From NCBI RefSeq assembly GCF_007994075.1, contig NZ_VIWU01000001.1:1984001-2048000 (forward strand): a stretch of 64,000 nt of DNA. Reading direction: 5' to 3'. Below the pieces are notes generated by a model, which did not search any database, was not told the DNA's origin, and saw only the letters and a program-made list of their open reading frames with translations. Positions 42,497 to 50,714 of the stretch are shown here, piece after piece (within the stretch, counting starts at the first letter, position 1; the number at the start of each line of letters is the position of its first letter). The position numbers and the translations under genes are program-made. Source of the DNA: Pseudonocardia hierapolitana. Lineage in GTDB: Bacteria > Actinomycetota > Actinomycetes > Mycobacteriales > Pseudonocardiaceae.

Positions 42497-43807
42497 TCAA
42501 CCCCAGGGGCCCGTGATGGCGAACATCGTGCCCGGCACCTGCACGTTGGCGAAGAGCACGCGGCCGTCCGCGCTGAAGACGGGGCCGGTGAACTCGCTGC
42601 CGCGCTCGCCGCGGGCGAGCCGGAACGTCGTGCCGTCCTCGGCGGCGCCGACGAGGTGGTTGCCCCCGTTCCCGTCCTCGGCGATGATCACGCCCCCGTG
42701 CGGGGAGACGCTGATGTTGTCCGGCCCGTCGGCACCGTCGTCCTCGCCGGTGAACAGCAGCCGCAAGGTGAACGTCGAGCGGCGCGGGTCGTAGAACCAC
42801 ACCTGCCCGCGGTGGCTGCTCGAGAAGCTCGACACGATGTACGCGCCCCCGTTGCCCCACCACGCGCCCTCCAGCTTGTGGGCCCGGGTGACGCGGCCGT
42901 CGTCGAACTGCTTGCGCACCGACTCCTCCCGGGCGTCGCGGTCCGGCACCTCCACCCATTCCACGGCGTAGATGGTGCCGGGCGAGGTGGCCCGCGACAG
43001 GTCGTCCACGTGCCTGTCTGCCTCGTCGGTGCAGCGCATGGCCGCCAGCACGCCGTCGGTGTCTCCGAGCCCGCGCAGCGCCCCACGGCCGCCCTGGAAG
43101 CCCGTGGGCGGCATCCAGCGGTAGACGAGCCCGTTCGGCCCGGAAGCGTCCTCGGTGAGGTAGATGCCGCCGGTGGCCGGGTCCACCGCGAGTGCCTCGT
43201 GGGAGTAGCGGCCCAGTGCCTTCACCGGGCGCGGGTCGACGATCGCCGCCCGGTCGAACGGGTCCACCTCGAAGACGTAGCCGTGGTCGCGGTCGTAACC
43301 GCGCTCACCGGCGCGCGCCTCGGTCTCCTCGCACGTCAGCCAGGTCTGCCAGGGCGTCACGCCGCCCGCGCAGTTGGTGGACGTGCCCGCGATCCCGACG
43401 CGCTCGGAGATCCGCCGTCCCTGCGCGTCGGTCGTGACGATCGTGCAGCCGCCCGCCGCCCCGGGGTCGTAGACCAGCCCGTCGAGGTGCGGCACGGCGA
43501 GCTCCGTGCCCGCCCCCTCGCGGATCTCGTGGTTGAGCACGAGCACCGTGCCGCCACCTGCGGCGGCGAACGCGCCCGTGCCGTCGTGGTTGCGCGGGGT
43601 GGGCTCCCCTGTCTCCAGCGCCGTCAACCCCGCCTCGGTGACGACCGCGTACGTGAACCCCTCGGGCAGCGCCAGCCGCCCCGCTGGGTCGTCGACGACC
43701 GGCCCGTACCCGGCAGGCGGTGCGGCGATCCGCAGGACGTCGGTGCTCCCGGCCAGCAGGACCCCCGCCGCCGACCGCCGGAGGAACGAACGCCGCGACA
43801 GCCCCAT
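42497..43807 (-). CDS. Tat-exported DUF839/PhoX-like protein 2
   Basis: 436 residues from ATG 43807, with the Tat motif [12 protein letters not shown]. It shares all the conserved blocks of protein 1 ([59 protein letters not shown]), so the two are paralogues separated by a repeat cluster, the AbiEi fragment and cds1. The predicted role is a secreted metal-dependent phosphatase-like beta-propeller. It is the first gene of an operon with the Cds1-like enzyme. Confidence 0.82.
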   Translation of the reverse strand: MGLSRRSFLRRSAAGVLLAGSTDVLRIAAPPAGYGPVVDDPAGRLALPEGFTYAVVTEAGLTALETGEPTPRNHDGTGAFAAAGGGTVLVLNHEIREGAGTELAVPHLDGLVYDPGAAGGCTIVTTDAQGRRISERVGIAGTSTNCAGGVTPWQTWLTCEETEARAGERGYDRDHGYVFEVDPFDRAAIVDPRPVKALGRYSHEALAVDPATGGIYLTEDASGPNGLVYRWMPPTGFQGGRGALRGLGDTDGVLAAMRCTDEADRHVDDLSRATSPGTIYAVEWVEVPDRDAREESVRKQFDDGRVTRAHKLEGAWWGNGGAYIVSSFSSSHRGQVWFYDPRRSTFTLRLLFTGEDDGADGPDNISVSPHGGVIIAEDGNGGNHLVGAAEDGTTFRLARGERGSEFTGPVFSADGRVLFANVQVPGTMFAITGPWG

Positions 43808-43874
43808 GGGTCCGATGAAAGCGGACGGACGGCGCGAGGCGGGCCACGACGTGCGGTCACGTACCTCCATCGGG

Positions 43875-43955
43875 GCGACTTCACCCACCCCGGCCCGGAC
43901 TTCACACGGTGCCGGCCTCGTGTGAAGTCCGCGCCGGGGTGGGTGAAGCAGTCGC
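43875..43955. repeat. Inverted repeat of about 35 bp in the phoX2 / coiled-coil gene gap
   Basis: The left arm 43875-43908 (GCGACTTCACCCACCCCGG...) and right arm 43919-43955 are complementary except for one mismatch and a 2-nt indel, with a 10-nt loop. Each arm contains GGGTGAAG and GTGAAGTCC. It lies in a 394-nt gap (43808-44201) between divergent genes, which otherwise shows only promoter-like sequence. It is too long and exact for a normal terminator and looks like an intergenic palindromic element. Confidence 0.7.
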
Positions 43956-44201
43956 TCCACCCTGGGTTAGTGCACAATCACGCTCTGAAGTCACGTCGCA
44001 CGAGCGCGCGGCGCCTCCGAAAAGCGATCTTCGCACGTCACGTGCCCCATGCGGCGGGGGCGCCGCAGGCCGCAGCTCGTCGACCGCACGCCCCGCAAGG
44101 CCGTGCGCTGCAGTGATGCCGAACACCGTCGGACGCAGGAGGACACCCGCCCGCCGACGCCATATGGAGGAACACCGGTTCGAGCGAACACACTACCGGC
44201 C

Positions 44202-44993
44202 GTGACGATCAGCACCCCCCAGAACTCCGTCCACAGCAGTGGGGGCGTCCCGTCCCCAGCAGGAGCGTCGTTCGACATCGTCCGCCGCGGCTACGACCGC
44301 GACCAGGTCGATGCGCAGGTGCGCGAGCTCCGTGATCGCATCAACGCCGCCGAGACGGCGCGCAAGGCCGCCGAGCAGCACGCGCGGGCCCTCGAGGGCG
44401 AACTGCGCACCGCCCGCGCGCAGCAGCCGGACGGGCCCATCTCCCAGGAGAGCTTCGGGTTCCGCGCGGAGAAGATCCTGCGACTCGCCGAGCACGAGGC
44501 GGCCGACGTCCGCAGCCGCGCCGCCAACGAGGCCACCGCGCTCGTGGAGCAGGCCCGTGCCGACGCCGAGCGGCACCGCCACGAGGTCGAGCAGAAGCTC
44601 ATCGCACGGTCGGCCGAGCTCGACCAGGAGGCCGCCCAGCGCAACGTGGCCATCCAGGAGCGGGAGCAGCAGGCCGCCGCCATGCTCGCGGCCGCCCGCG
44701 AGGACGCCAGCCGCATCACCGACGACGCGCGCGCCGCGGCCGACAAGGTGCTCTCCGAGGCGCAGGCCCGCGCCAAGGAGGTGCTCAACCGCAGCGACCA
44801 GGACCTCAAGCGTCGCCGTGAGGCCGCCGAGCAGGAGCTGCGGCGCATCGGCTCGCTCCACGAGGGCGTGCGCAACGAGATGGCCCGGCTCCACAAGCTC
44901 CTCGGCACCGAGCTCGGCGAGGCCCTCACGCGCACCACCACCAACACCAACAACGACTCCGCGGAACGCAACGCCGTCACCGCCCGCGCGTAG
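44202..44993 (+). CDS. DivIVA/FilP-like coiled-coil protein
   Basis: 263 residues from GTG 44202. The N-terminus has FDIVRRGYDRDQVDAQVRELRDR, the DivIVA-like motif that opens actinobacterial coiled-coil cytoskeletal proteins such as FilP and Scy. The rest is almost entirely heptad-rich coiled coil (about 45-240) with Ala/Glu/Arg repeats. Such proteins organise polar growth and hyphal structure. A strong terminator follows. The start has a weak ribosome site; no better in-frame start was found. Confidence 0.8.
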   Translation: MTISTPQNSVHSSGGVPSPAGASFDIVRRGYDRDQVDAQVRELRDRINAAETARKAAEQHARALEGELRTARAQQPDGPISQESFGFRAEKILRLAEHEAADVRSRAANEATALVEQARADAERHRHEVEQKLIARSAELDQEAAQRNVAIQEREQQAAAMLAAAREDASRITDDARAAADKVLSEAQARAKEVLNRSDQDLKRRREAAEQELRRIGSLHEGVRNEMARLHKLLGTELGEALTRTTTNTNNDSAERNAVTARA

Positions 44994-45031
44994 CCGCGGC
45001 AGCGCTGATCGTCCGTTCCGATCCGCACCCC

Positions 45032-45080
45032 GCAGACGGCCCGGACGGGTCCCTCCACCTGACCCGTCCGGGCCGTCTGC
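45032..45080. terminator. 19-bp perfect hairpin terminator
   Basis: GCAGACGGCCCGGACGGGT (45032-45050) pairs exactly with 45062-45080 across an 11-nt loop, 38 nt after the coiled-coil gene stop. Confidence 0.85.
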
Positions 45081-45126
45081 CGCTTCCGGTGGCACGGGAC
45101 GGCTCATAGCCTTACGGTTGCGACCG

Positions 45127-45540
45127 ATGTCCGAGACGCGCGAGAACCTGCAGGCTGACCCCTCGTCGATTCGACGAGGCGGCGATGCCGACGACCAAAT
45201 CACGCTGTCGACCACCCGCCCGGCCGACGGGCAGGTCGTCATCGAGGTCGGCGGCGAGGTCGACATGCTCACCTCCCCACAGCTGCGCTTCGCAGTGCTC
45301 GACCAGTTCGAGCCCGACGCCGGGGTGGAGCTCGTCGTACTCGACCTCGACGGGGTCACCTTCCTGGGCACCAGCGGCCTCGCGGTGCTCATCGAGGTGC
45401 GCGAGGCCGCCCACACCGCCGGCGTCGAGCTGCGGCTGGCCTGCACCGCCCGTCGCGTGCTCCGGCCGCTGACGATCGCAGGCCTCATTCCCCTCTTCGA
45501 CATCCACGACACCGTGGAGCGCGCGCTCGCGGCCACCTGA
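45127..45540 (+). CDS. STAS-domain anti-sigma factor antagonist
   Basis: 137 residues from ATG 45127. A disordered N-terminus (about 1-22) precedes a STAS domain with VVIEVGGEVDMLTSPQL, VVLDLDGVTFLGTSGLAVLI and GLIPLFDIHDTVE. The regulatory phosphorylation site is the Thr-Ser in FLGTSGL. It is the second STAS protein in the window and lies 1.2 kb from the LOV-GAF-PP2C phosphatase, which could dephosphorylate it. No cognate kinase is seen. Confidence 0.88.
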   Translation: MSETRENLQADPSSIRRGGDADDQITLSTTRPADGQVVIEVGGEVDMLTSPQLRFAVLDQFEPDAGVELVVLDLDGVTFLGTSGLAVLIEVREAAHTAGVELRLACTARRVLRPLTIAGLIPLFDIHDTVERALAAT

Positions 45541-45562
45541 CCAGCGGAGAAACATCGCGGCC

Positions 45563-45582
45563 GATGTGAGCTGGCTCACATC
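45563..45582. promoter_or_regulatory. Perfect CRP-type palindrome upstream of whiB
   Basis: GATGTGAGCTGGCTCACATC has 9-bp perfect arms and contains TGTGA-N6-TCACA (45565-45580), the full CRP consensus. It is 97 nt upstream of the WhiB start. CRP control of a whiB gene is known for mycobacterial whiB1. Confidence 0.65.
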
Positions 45583-45679
45583 TGGGTGGTGCGCGTTCTG
45601 ACGTGTTTGGTCGTCGATCGGCCTGGGAAGAAGCACCTCGGTCGCCCGGAACGTCGGGCACGAACGACAAGAGGTGACG

Positions 45680-45973
45680 ATGAGCGACGTTTCGCGGCTC
45701 CCCGGCCCCATGGACCACGCGTGGCAGTGGCAGCGTCTAGGGGCATGCCGGGGCATGGACAGCGGCGTCTTCTTCCACCCCGACGGGGAGCGCAACCCCT
45801 CACGCGCGCGGCGCACCGCGCAGGCCAAGGAAGTGTGCCGGCGCTGCCCGGTGATCGAGCAATGCCGTGAGTTCGCGCTCCAGACCAGGGAGCCGTTCGG
45901 CGTGTGGGGCGGTCTCGCGGAAGCCGAGCGACGGGTGATCCTCGAACAGCGCGGCATCGCGATGGCCAGTTGA
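45680..45973 (+). CDS. WhiB-family iron-sulfur regulator
   Basis: 97 residues from ATG 45680 (GAGG upstream; a GTG at 45674 is less likely). The four [4Fe-4S] ligands are Cys23, Cys53, Cys56 and Cys62 (GACRG ... CRRCPVIEQC), followed by the GVWGG turn and a basic C-terminal region. FFHPDGERNPSRARR resembles the WhiB2/WhiB4 type rather than WhiB1. WhiB proteins sense redox or NO and bind sigma factor region 4. A CRP palindrome lies upstream and a strong terminator downstream. Confidence 0.93.
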   Translation: MSDVSRLPGPMDHAWQWQRLGACRGMDSGVFFHPDGERNPSRARRTAQAKEVCRRCPVIEQCREFALQTREPFGVWGGLAEAERRVILEQRGIAMAS

Positions 45974-45985
45974 GCGGTCGAACGA

Positions 45986-46015
45986 GAAGGGCGGGTCCGA
46001 GCGGACCCGCCCTTC
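45986..46015. terminator. 13-bp perfect bidirectional hairpin
   Basis: GAAGGGCGGGTCC (45986-45998) and GGACCCGCCCTTC (46003-46015) flank GAGC. It sits between the convergent whiB and hypothetical genes and can serve both. Confidence 0.85.
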
Positions 46016-46028
46016 GTGTCCGCTCGGT

Positions 46029-46541
46029 CTACGTGACGACGGCCAGCTCCAGGCACCGGTAGCGCAGCAGCGGGACCCCGTACACCCGGGCGATCCGCTG
46101 CACCGCGCGCTCGACGACGCTGCGGGCCGGGTCTGCGGGCGCCGGAGCGGGGGCCAGGCAGTACAGGCCCGGCTCCGGGTCGAAGCCCACCAGCTCGCTC
46201 ATCGCCGCCACCAGATCGCTCTCCGCGGTGGCGGGAAGCGGGTTGGGCAGGCCGAGCCGGTGCAACGCGAGCCCGGACAGCCCGAGCCGGGATGCGCTCG
46301 CCCGCAGCTCCTCACCGACCTCGTCGAGGTCGTCCTCCGGGTCGGGCCTGCTGTCGTCGACCGCCACGAGCAGTTCGACCTGCGGGAAACCCGCGATGAG
46401 CTCGGCGAGATGCGACTCGGGGCGCAACAGCTCCATCGGGCTGACGGTGACGGCTACTGCCCGCGATGCGGGAACGGCCGAGCCGCCGGTGACGACCCCC
46501 GCCACCGGCTCGGAGACCGGCATCTCCGGAACCGCAACCAT
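46029..46541 (-). CDS. Hypothetical protein
   Basis: 170 residues from ATG 46541; an ATG at 46598 would add 19. No recognised domain. Visible features are an alternating hydrophobic core (QVELLVAVDDSRPDPEDD), a Leu-rich helix (GEELRASASRLGLSGLAL) and a Pro/Ala-rich loop (APAPAPADPARS). It is conserved-looking in composition and has normal codon use, so it is probably real. It lies downstream of the LOV phosphatase on the same strand with a 213-nt gap. Confidence 0.5.
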   Translation of the reverse strand: MVAVPEMPVSEPVAGVVTGGSAVPASRAVAVTVSPMELLRPESHLAELIAGFPQVELLVAVDDSRPDPEDDLDEVGEELRASASRLGLSGLALHRLGLPNPLPATAESDLVAAMSELVGFDPEPGLYCLAPAPAPADPARSVVERAVQRIARVYGVPLLRYRCLELAVVT

Positions 46542-46754
46542 CTGCAACGTGTCCCCCTCGAACGGTCGCCGCCCCGCCCCCGGGGACAGACGATCCACGC
46601 AGAGTCAACTCCCACGCGAGGCCCTGGCACCGCCGTACCGACGGTCCGTACGGCGAGCGGCGGTACGTGATCCGTGAGTGGCGCCTTACGGCGGGGTAGG
46701 CGGTGGAACGGCAGGTGAACGCCGTTCGGCGCTCCCACCTGCGCAGACTCCGTG

Positions 46755-48467
46755 TCAGCGATCGAGGCGGACGGCCAGCAGAGCGACGTCGTCGCGCAGG
46801 CGCCGCGGGCTGCACACCTCGAGAACCCGCTCCACGACGTCGTCCGCCGCGGCGTCGAGCGGCAGCTGTGCGAGCGTCCGCTCCAGCAGCGAGGTCCGCC
46901 CGTCCGCGTCCTCGCCCGCGACGTCTGTGAGCCCGTCGGTGTAGAGCAGGAGCAGCGTGCCGGGCAGACAGCGGCGCACCGCCTCGGCCCGGCCGGGGCC
47001 GGCGCGCCTGCCGAGCCCGCGGATCGCTCCGATCATCGGGGACCGCTGCTCGTCCAGCCGCACCAGCGTGCCGTCGGGTTCGACCAGCAACGGAGCCGGA
47101 TGGCCTGCGTTGGCGTAGCAGAGGATCCGCGCGCCGTCCGGGTCGGGCGGTTCGACACGGGCGTAGACGGCCGTGGCCATCGCCGCCATCTCCAGGCCCT
47201 GCACCAGCTGATCGCACCGGTCGAGCACGGAACCGGGGTGCCCTCCGTCCCACGCGTAGGACCGCAGCACGCCGCGCAGCTGACCCATCGCGGCGGCGGC
47301 GCGCAGATCGTGACCCGCGACGTCGCCGATGGCGAGGCCGAGCGCGCCGTCGGGCAGGTCGAGCACGTCGTACCAGTCGCCGCCGACCTGGTTGCCGTCG
47401 ACGCCGACCAGGTACCGGGCGGCCACCTGCACTCCGTCGACGTCCGACACCGCGGGCAACAGGCTGCGCTGGAGCGTGACGGCGGCGGCGTGGTCGGCCT
47501 CGTACAGCCGGGCGTTGTCGATCGCGAGCCCGGCCCGGCCGGCGATGTCCGTGGCAAGGTGCAGGTCGCGTGGGCCGTAGCGACGACCGTAGGGATGCTG
47601 GGTGAGCAGCGTGAGCGCGCCCAGCACCCGGCCACGGGCCCGCACCGGCACGACCATCACCGACCGCAGGCGCAACGTGTCGTAGACGCCCGCAGCGGCG
47701 GGGTCCTCCGGGTAGCGGTCGGCGCCGCGCTCGGGCAGGTCCGGCACGAGCACCGGACGATCGCCCGCCAGGACGTGGCCGGTGTCGCTGCCGCCGCCCA
47801 CGTGGTAGTTGCGCAGCCGCCCGAGGTCGCGCAGCCGTTCCTCGTCCACCGCGTCCCGCGCGGCGACGACGAGCCGGCGCGGCACCCCGCGTCCGGGCAC
47901 GTCGAGCACGTCCACCGCACACAGGTCGGCGAGCGCCGGTACGAGGCTGCGGGCCAGTCGCTCGCACGCGTCCACGACGCCGAGCGCGGCGGTCATCTGG
48001 GTGGTGGCCTCGGCGAGCATCCGCAGCTGCCCGCGGGCCTCCTCGGCCTCGGCCAGCGCGGCCCGCCGCTCCTGCTCGACGACGACCCGCTCGGTGACGT
48101 CGCCCTGCACACCGACGAAGTTGACGAGATCACCTGTGCTGTCGAAGACCGGGGAGATCGCGATCTCGTTCCAGAACGCCGTGCCGTCCCGGCGGTAGTT
48201 CAGCAGCACCTCGGTGATCGGGCGGTGTTGCCGCAACGCGTCCGCGACGCGCGACACAGCGACGCGGTCGGTGTTGCGGCCCTGCAGGAACCGGCAGTTA
48301 CGCCCGACCACCTCCTCCGCCGGGTAGCCGGTCAGCGCGGTGAACGACGGGTTGACCCACACCAGCGGGTTGTCGACCTGCCGCGGGTCGGTGATCGTGA
48401 ACGACCGGTGGGTGGCGATGACGGCACGTTCGCCGAGGCCCTCCAGCTGCCGTTCGCCGCGATCCAT
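46755..48467 (-). CDS. LOV-GAF-PP2C (SpoIIE-type) phosphatase, putative blue-light sensor
   Basis: 570 residues from ATG 48467 (a GTG at 48470 is possible). The N-terminal PAS/LOV domain carries the photo-adduct motif GRNCRFLQG with Cys58, plus NYRRDGTAFWNE and FVGVQGDVTERV. A GAF domain (about 155-330) follows, then a PP2C-like SpoIIE phosphatase domain with VGGDWYDVLDLPDG, AIGDVAGHDLRAAA, YANAGHPAPLLV, LYTDGLTDV and the final DDVALLAVRL. It probably dephosphorylates a STAS protein in response to blue light, switching on a stress sigma factor. The STAS genes at 45127 and 37243 are candidate substrates. Confidence 0.88.
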   Translation of the reverse strand: MDRGERQLEGLGERAVIATHRSFTITDPRQVDNPLVWVNPSFTALTGYPAEEVVGRNCRFLQGRNTDRVAVSRVADALRQHRPITEVLLNYRRDGTAFWNEIAISPVFDSTGDLVNFVGVQGDVTERVVVEQERRAALAEAEEARGQLRMLAEATTQMTAALGVVDACERLARSLVPALADLCAVDVLDVPGRGVPRRLVVAARDAVDEERLRDLGRLRNYHVGGGSDTGHVLAGDRPVLVPDLPERGADRYPEDPAAAGVYDTLRLRSVMVVPVRARGRVLGALTLLTQHPYGRRYGPRDLHLATDIAGRAGLAIDNARLYEADHAAAVTLQRSLLPAVSDVDGVQVAARYLVGVDGNQVGGDWYDVLDLPDGALGLAIGDVAGHDLRAAAAMGQLRGVLRSYAWDGGHPGSVLDRCDQLVQGLEMAAMATAVYARVEPPDPDGARILCYANAGHPAPLLVEPDGTLVRLDEQRSPMIGAIRGLGRRAGPGRAEAVRRCLPGTLLLLYTDGLTDVAGEDADGRTSLLERTLAQLPLDAAADDVVERVLEVCSPRRLRDDVALLAVRLDR

Positions 48468-48541
48468 CACGCACCCAGAGTAGGAGAATGGTCACGGGAG
48501 GCGCGCCCTTCACGCCCCGGCCACCCCTCTATGGTGGGTGG

Positions 48542-49261
48542 ATGCGCCCCGGGCGAGCCGACGTCGTGGCCGAACAGCTGCTCGACCTCGTGGTCGACGG
48601 CACGTTCCCGGTCGGCGGGCCGTTGCCGAGCGAGTCCGAGCTCGCCGCCCGGTTCGGCGTCAGCCGCCTCACGGTGCGCGAGGCGATCCGCTCGCTCGTC
48701 CCCACCCGCGTGCTCGACGTGCAGCAGGGGCGCTCCACCCTCGTGAACCCCACCAGCCTGTGGTCCCCCCTCGACGGCAGGCTGCTCCTGGCCCGCAGCC
48801 GCGCCGGCGGCGACCCGCTGCTGCTGCCGCGGCGGCTGATGGAGGCCCGCAGGGCCGTCGAGGTCGCGATCGTCGAACTCGCCGCGGTGCGCCGCCAGGA
48901 GCACCACCTGGAGCGGCTCCGGACGCTGCACCAGCAGATGCTCGACGGGCACGCCCGCGGCGACGTGGCCGCCACCGCCGACGCCGACCTCGCCTTCCAC
49001 ACCGCGCTCTTCGAGGCGGCCGACAACGTCTTCCTCGACGCGCTGTTCGAGCCGCTCACCTCCGTGCTGCGCGCGATGCGCGAGGAGACCTCCGCGGTGC
49101 CGGACTTCCGCAGCCACGCCCTCGACCGCCACGCCGCGATCCTGCGCGCGATCGAGGCGGGCGACCCCGTGCAGGCGCGGGCGGCGATGGAGGCCCACCT
49201 GCAGCAGACCGAGGAGGACGTCGAGCGCTACCTCGACCCGGCGGGCGCAGGCACTAGATGA
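48542..49261 (+). CDS. GntR/FadR-family transcriptional regulator
   Basis: 239 residues from ATG 48542. A winged HTH (GGPLPSESELAARFGVSRLTVREAIRS) is followed by a FadR-type FCD domain with metal- or ligand-binding Asp/His (DLAFHTALFEAADN, HAAILRAIEAGD). These regulators usually control carboxylate or sugar-acid genes. It is convergent with the Nramp gene (8-nt overlap of the 3' ends) and divergent from the LOV phosphatase. The tctABC transporter downstream of the Nramp gene is a possible but unproven target. Confidence 0.88.
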   Translation: MRPGRADVVAEQLLDLVVDGTFPVGGPLPSESELAARFGVSRLTVREAIRSLVPTRVLDVQQGRSTLVNPTSLWSPLDGRLLLARSRAGGDPLLLPRRLMEARRAVEVAIVELAAVRRQEHHLERLRTLHQQMLDGHARGDVAATADADLAFHTALFEAADNVFLDALFEPLTSVLRAMREETSAVPDFRSHALDRHAAILRAIEAGDPVQARAAMEAHLQQTEEDVERYLDPAGAGTR

Positions 49262-50663
49262 TCCCGACGACGTCGAGCAGCGAGTACACCCCGAGCATGG
49301 CGATCGCCACGCTGCTCACGGCGAGGCACACCGCGAACGCGCGCCCGCCGTGCAGGCGTGAGTCGGTCTCGTTCCGGCGCAGCCAGTACACGGCCCACAC
49401 CACGCCGATGAGGAAGATCCCCGTCATCACGCCGGCGATCTGCACCATGATCACCGGCGACTGGATCGTCAGGTAGATCACGCCCCACAGCAGTGGCAGC
49501 GCGACGGTGAAGATCCGGATCCACTTGAGCCGGGCGACCGGGTCCTGCCAGTCCAGCACCCCGAACGTGGCCAGCAGGTTCGTGTACATGCGCGACCAGC
49601 TGGGGATCGCCGCCCACATCGTCGACCCGAGCACCGCGATCGCGCCGAGCAGGAAGACGACGCTCGCCCACTCACCGAGGGTGTCGGTGTACATCCGGGA
49701 CAGCGTGGTGATCATCGTGTTGCCCTGGGGGGCGAGGCCCTGCGGGTGCAGCACGGCCGCGCCCATCAGGTAGAACGCGATCGTCCCGAAGGTGTAGATC
49801 ACCCAGGACACCATCGCGTCCTTGTACATCACCCGGATCCAGCCGTTCGCCCGCCGGACCCACGCCTCGCTGCCGTCGTTCGGGCCGACCCAGCGCGCGT
49901 AGCCCTTCTCCACGCACCAGTACGTGTAGAAGGTGATCTCGTCCGCGCCGACGCCGGTGATGCCGAACATCGCCAGGGCCGCGCCGAGCGCCCCGGCCGG
50001 GATCAGGAACGCGAGACCACTGCCGAGGTCGTCGAGCCCGTAGGCGAACGGGGTGGCCGGCAGGCCGAGCGCGATGAGCACCGTGATGGCCGTGAACGTC
50101 ACGACGAGCAGCGCCGCGCCGCGCTCGATCAGCGAGTAGCGGTTGGAGTAGAGCAGCGCGATGCTGGCGATGGCGAGGACCGTGGTCCAGAACAGCAGGG
50201 AGATGAATGCGAGCGGGTCGCCGCCGATCGGCAGCAGGATGCTGAACGCGACGGCCGTGCCACCGATGATCCCGCCGAGCTGCAACAGCTTGGACAGGGC
50301 CAGCACCGCCCACAGCAGGTTCACCCAGCCGATCCCGAAGATCTTCGGGGGGACCTTGGCATAGCCGGTGAGCGCGGGCTGGCCCGTGGCGATCGTCCAC
50401 CGCGCCAGCTCGATCTGGACCGCCACCTTCACCAGCGTGCTGACGATCACCAGCCAGAGCAGCACGAACCCGGCCTGGGCGCCGAGTGCGGTGGTGGCGA
50501 TCAGCTCACCGGACCCCACGATCGAGGCGCTGAGGATCAGGCCGGGGCCGAAGTACCGCATGCTCGCCCGCCAGCCGACCGGCGGCTCCTTGATCCCGTC
50601 CGCGGTGAGCGTGTACGGGTCGGTGGTCTCGATCCCCGTTGGCTTCTCGGTGCTCTCGGACAT
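49254..50663 (-). CDS. Nramp-superfamily transporter with altered metal site
   Basis: 469 residues from ATG 50663, chosen over 50687 because GAGG lies 7 nt upstream. About eleven transmembrane helices of LeuT-fold Nramp type. In helix 1 the canonical DPGN metal-binding turn is GSGE (residues 50-53 in SASIVGSGELIATT). In helix 6 the expected MPH is replaced by MFGITGVGADEI. Both sites that bind Mn or Fe in true Nramps are changed, so the ion or substrate is likely different. It is 51 nt from the tctA stop on the same strand. Confidence 0.82.
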   Translation of the reverse strand: MSESTEKPTGIETTDPYTLTADGIKEPPVGWRASMRYFGPGLILSASIVGSGELIATTALGAQAGFVLLWLVIVSTLVKVAVQIELARWTIATGQPALTGYAKVPPKIFGIGWVNLLWAVLALSKLLQLGGIIGGTAVAFSILLPIGGDPLAFISLLFWTTVLAIASIALLYSNRYSLIERGAALLVVTFTAITVLIALGLPATPFAYGLDDLGSGLAFLIPAGALGAALAMFGITGVGADEITFYTYWCVEKGYARWVGPNDGSEAWVRRANGWIRVMYKDAMVSWVIYTFGTIAFYLMGAAVLHPQGLAPQGNTMITTLSRMYTDTLGEWASVVFLLGAIAVLGSTMWAAIPSWSRMYTNLLATFGVLDWQDPVARLKWIRIFTVALPLLWGVIYLTIQSPVIMVQIAGVMTGIFLIGVVWAVYWLRRNETDSRLHGGRAFAVCLAVSSVAIAMLGVYSLLDVVGII

Positions 50664-50714
50664 CCTCGTCCTCTCAAGCTCACTCATCAGATGTCTGGGG
50701 GATCGTGGTACCCA

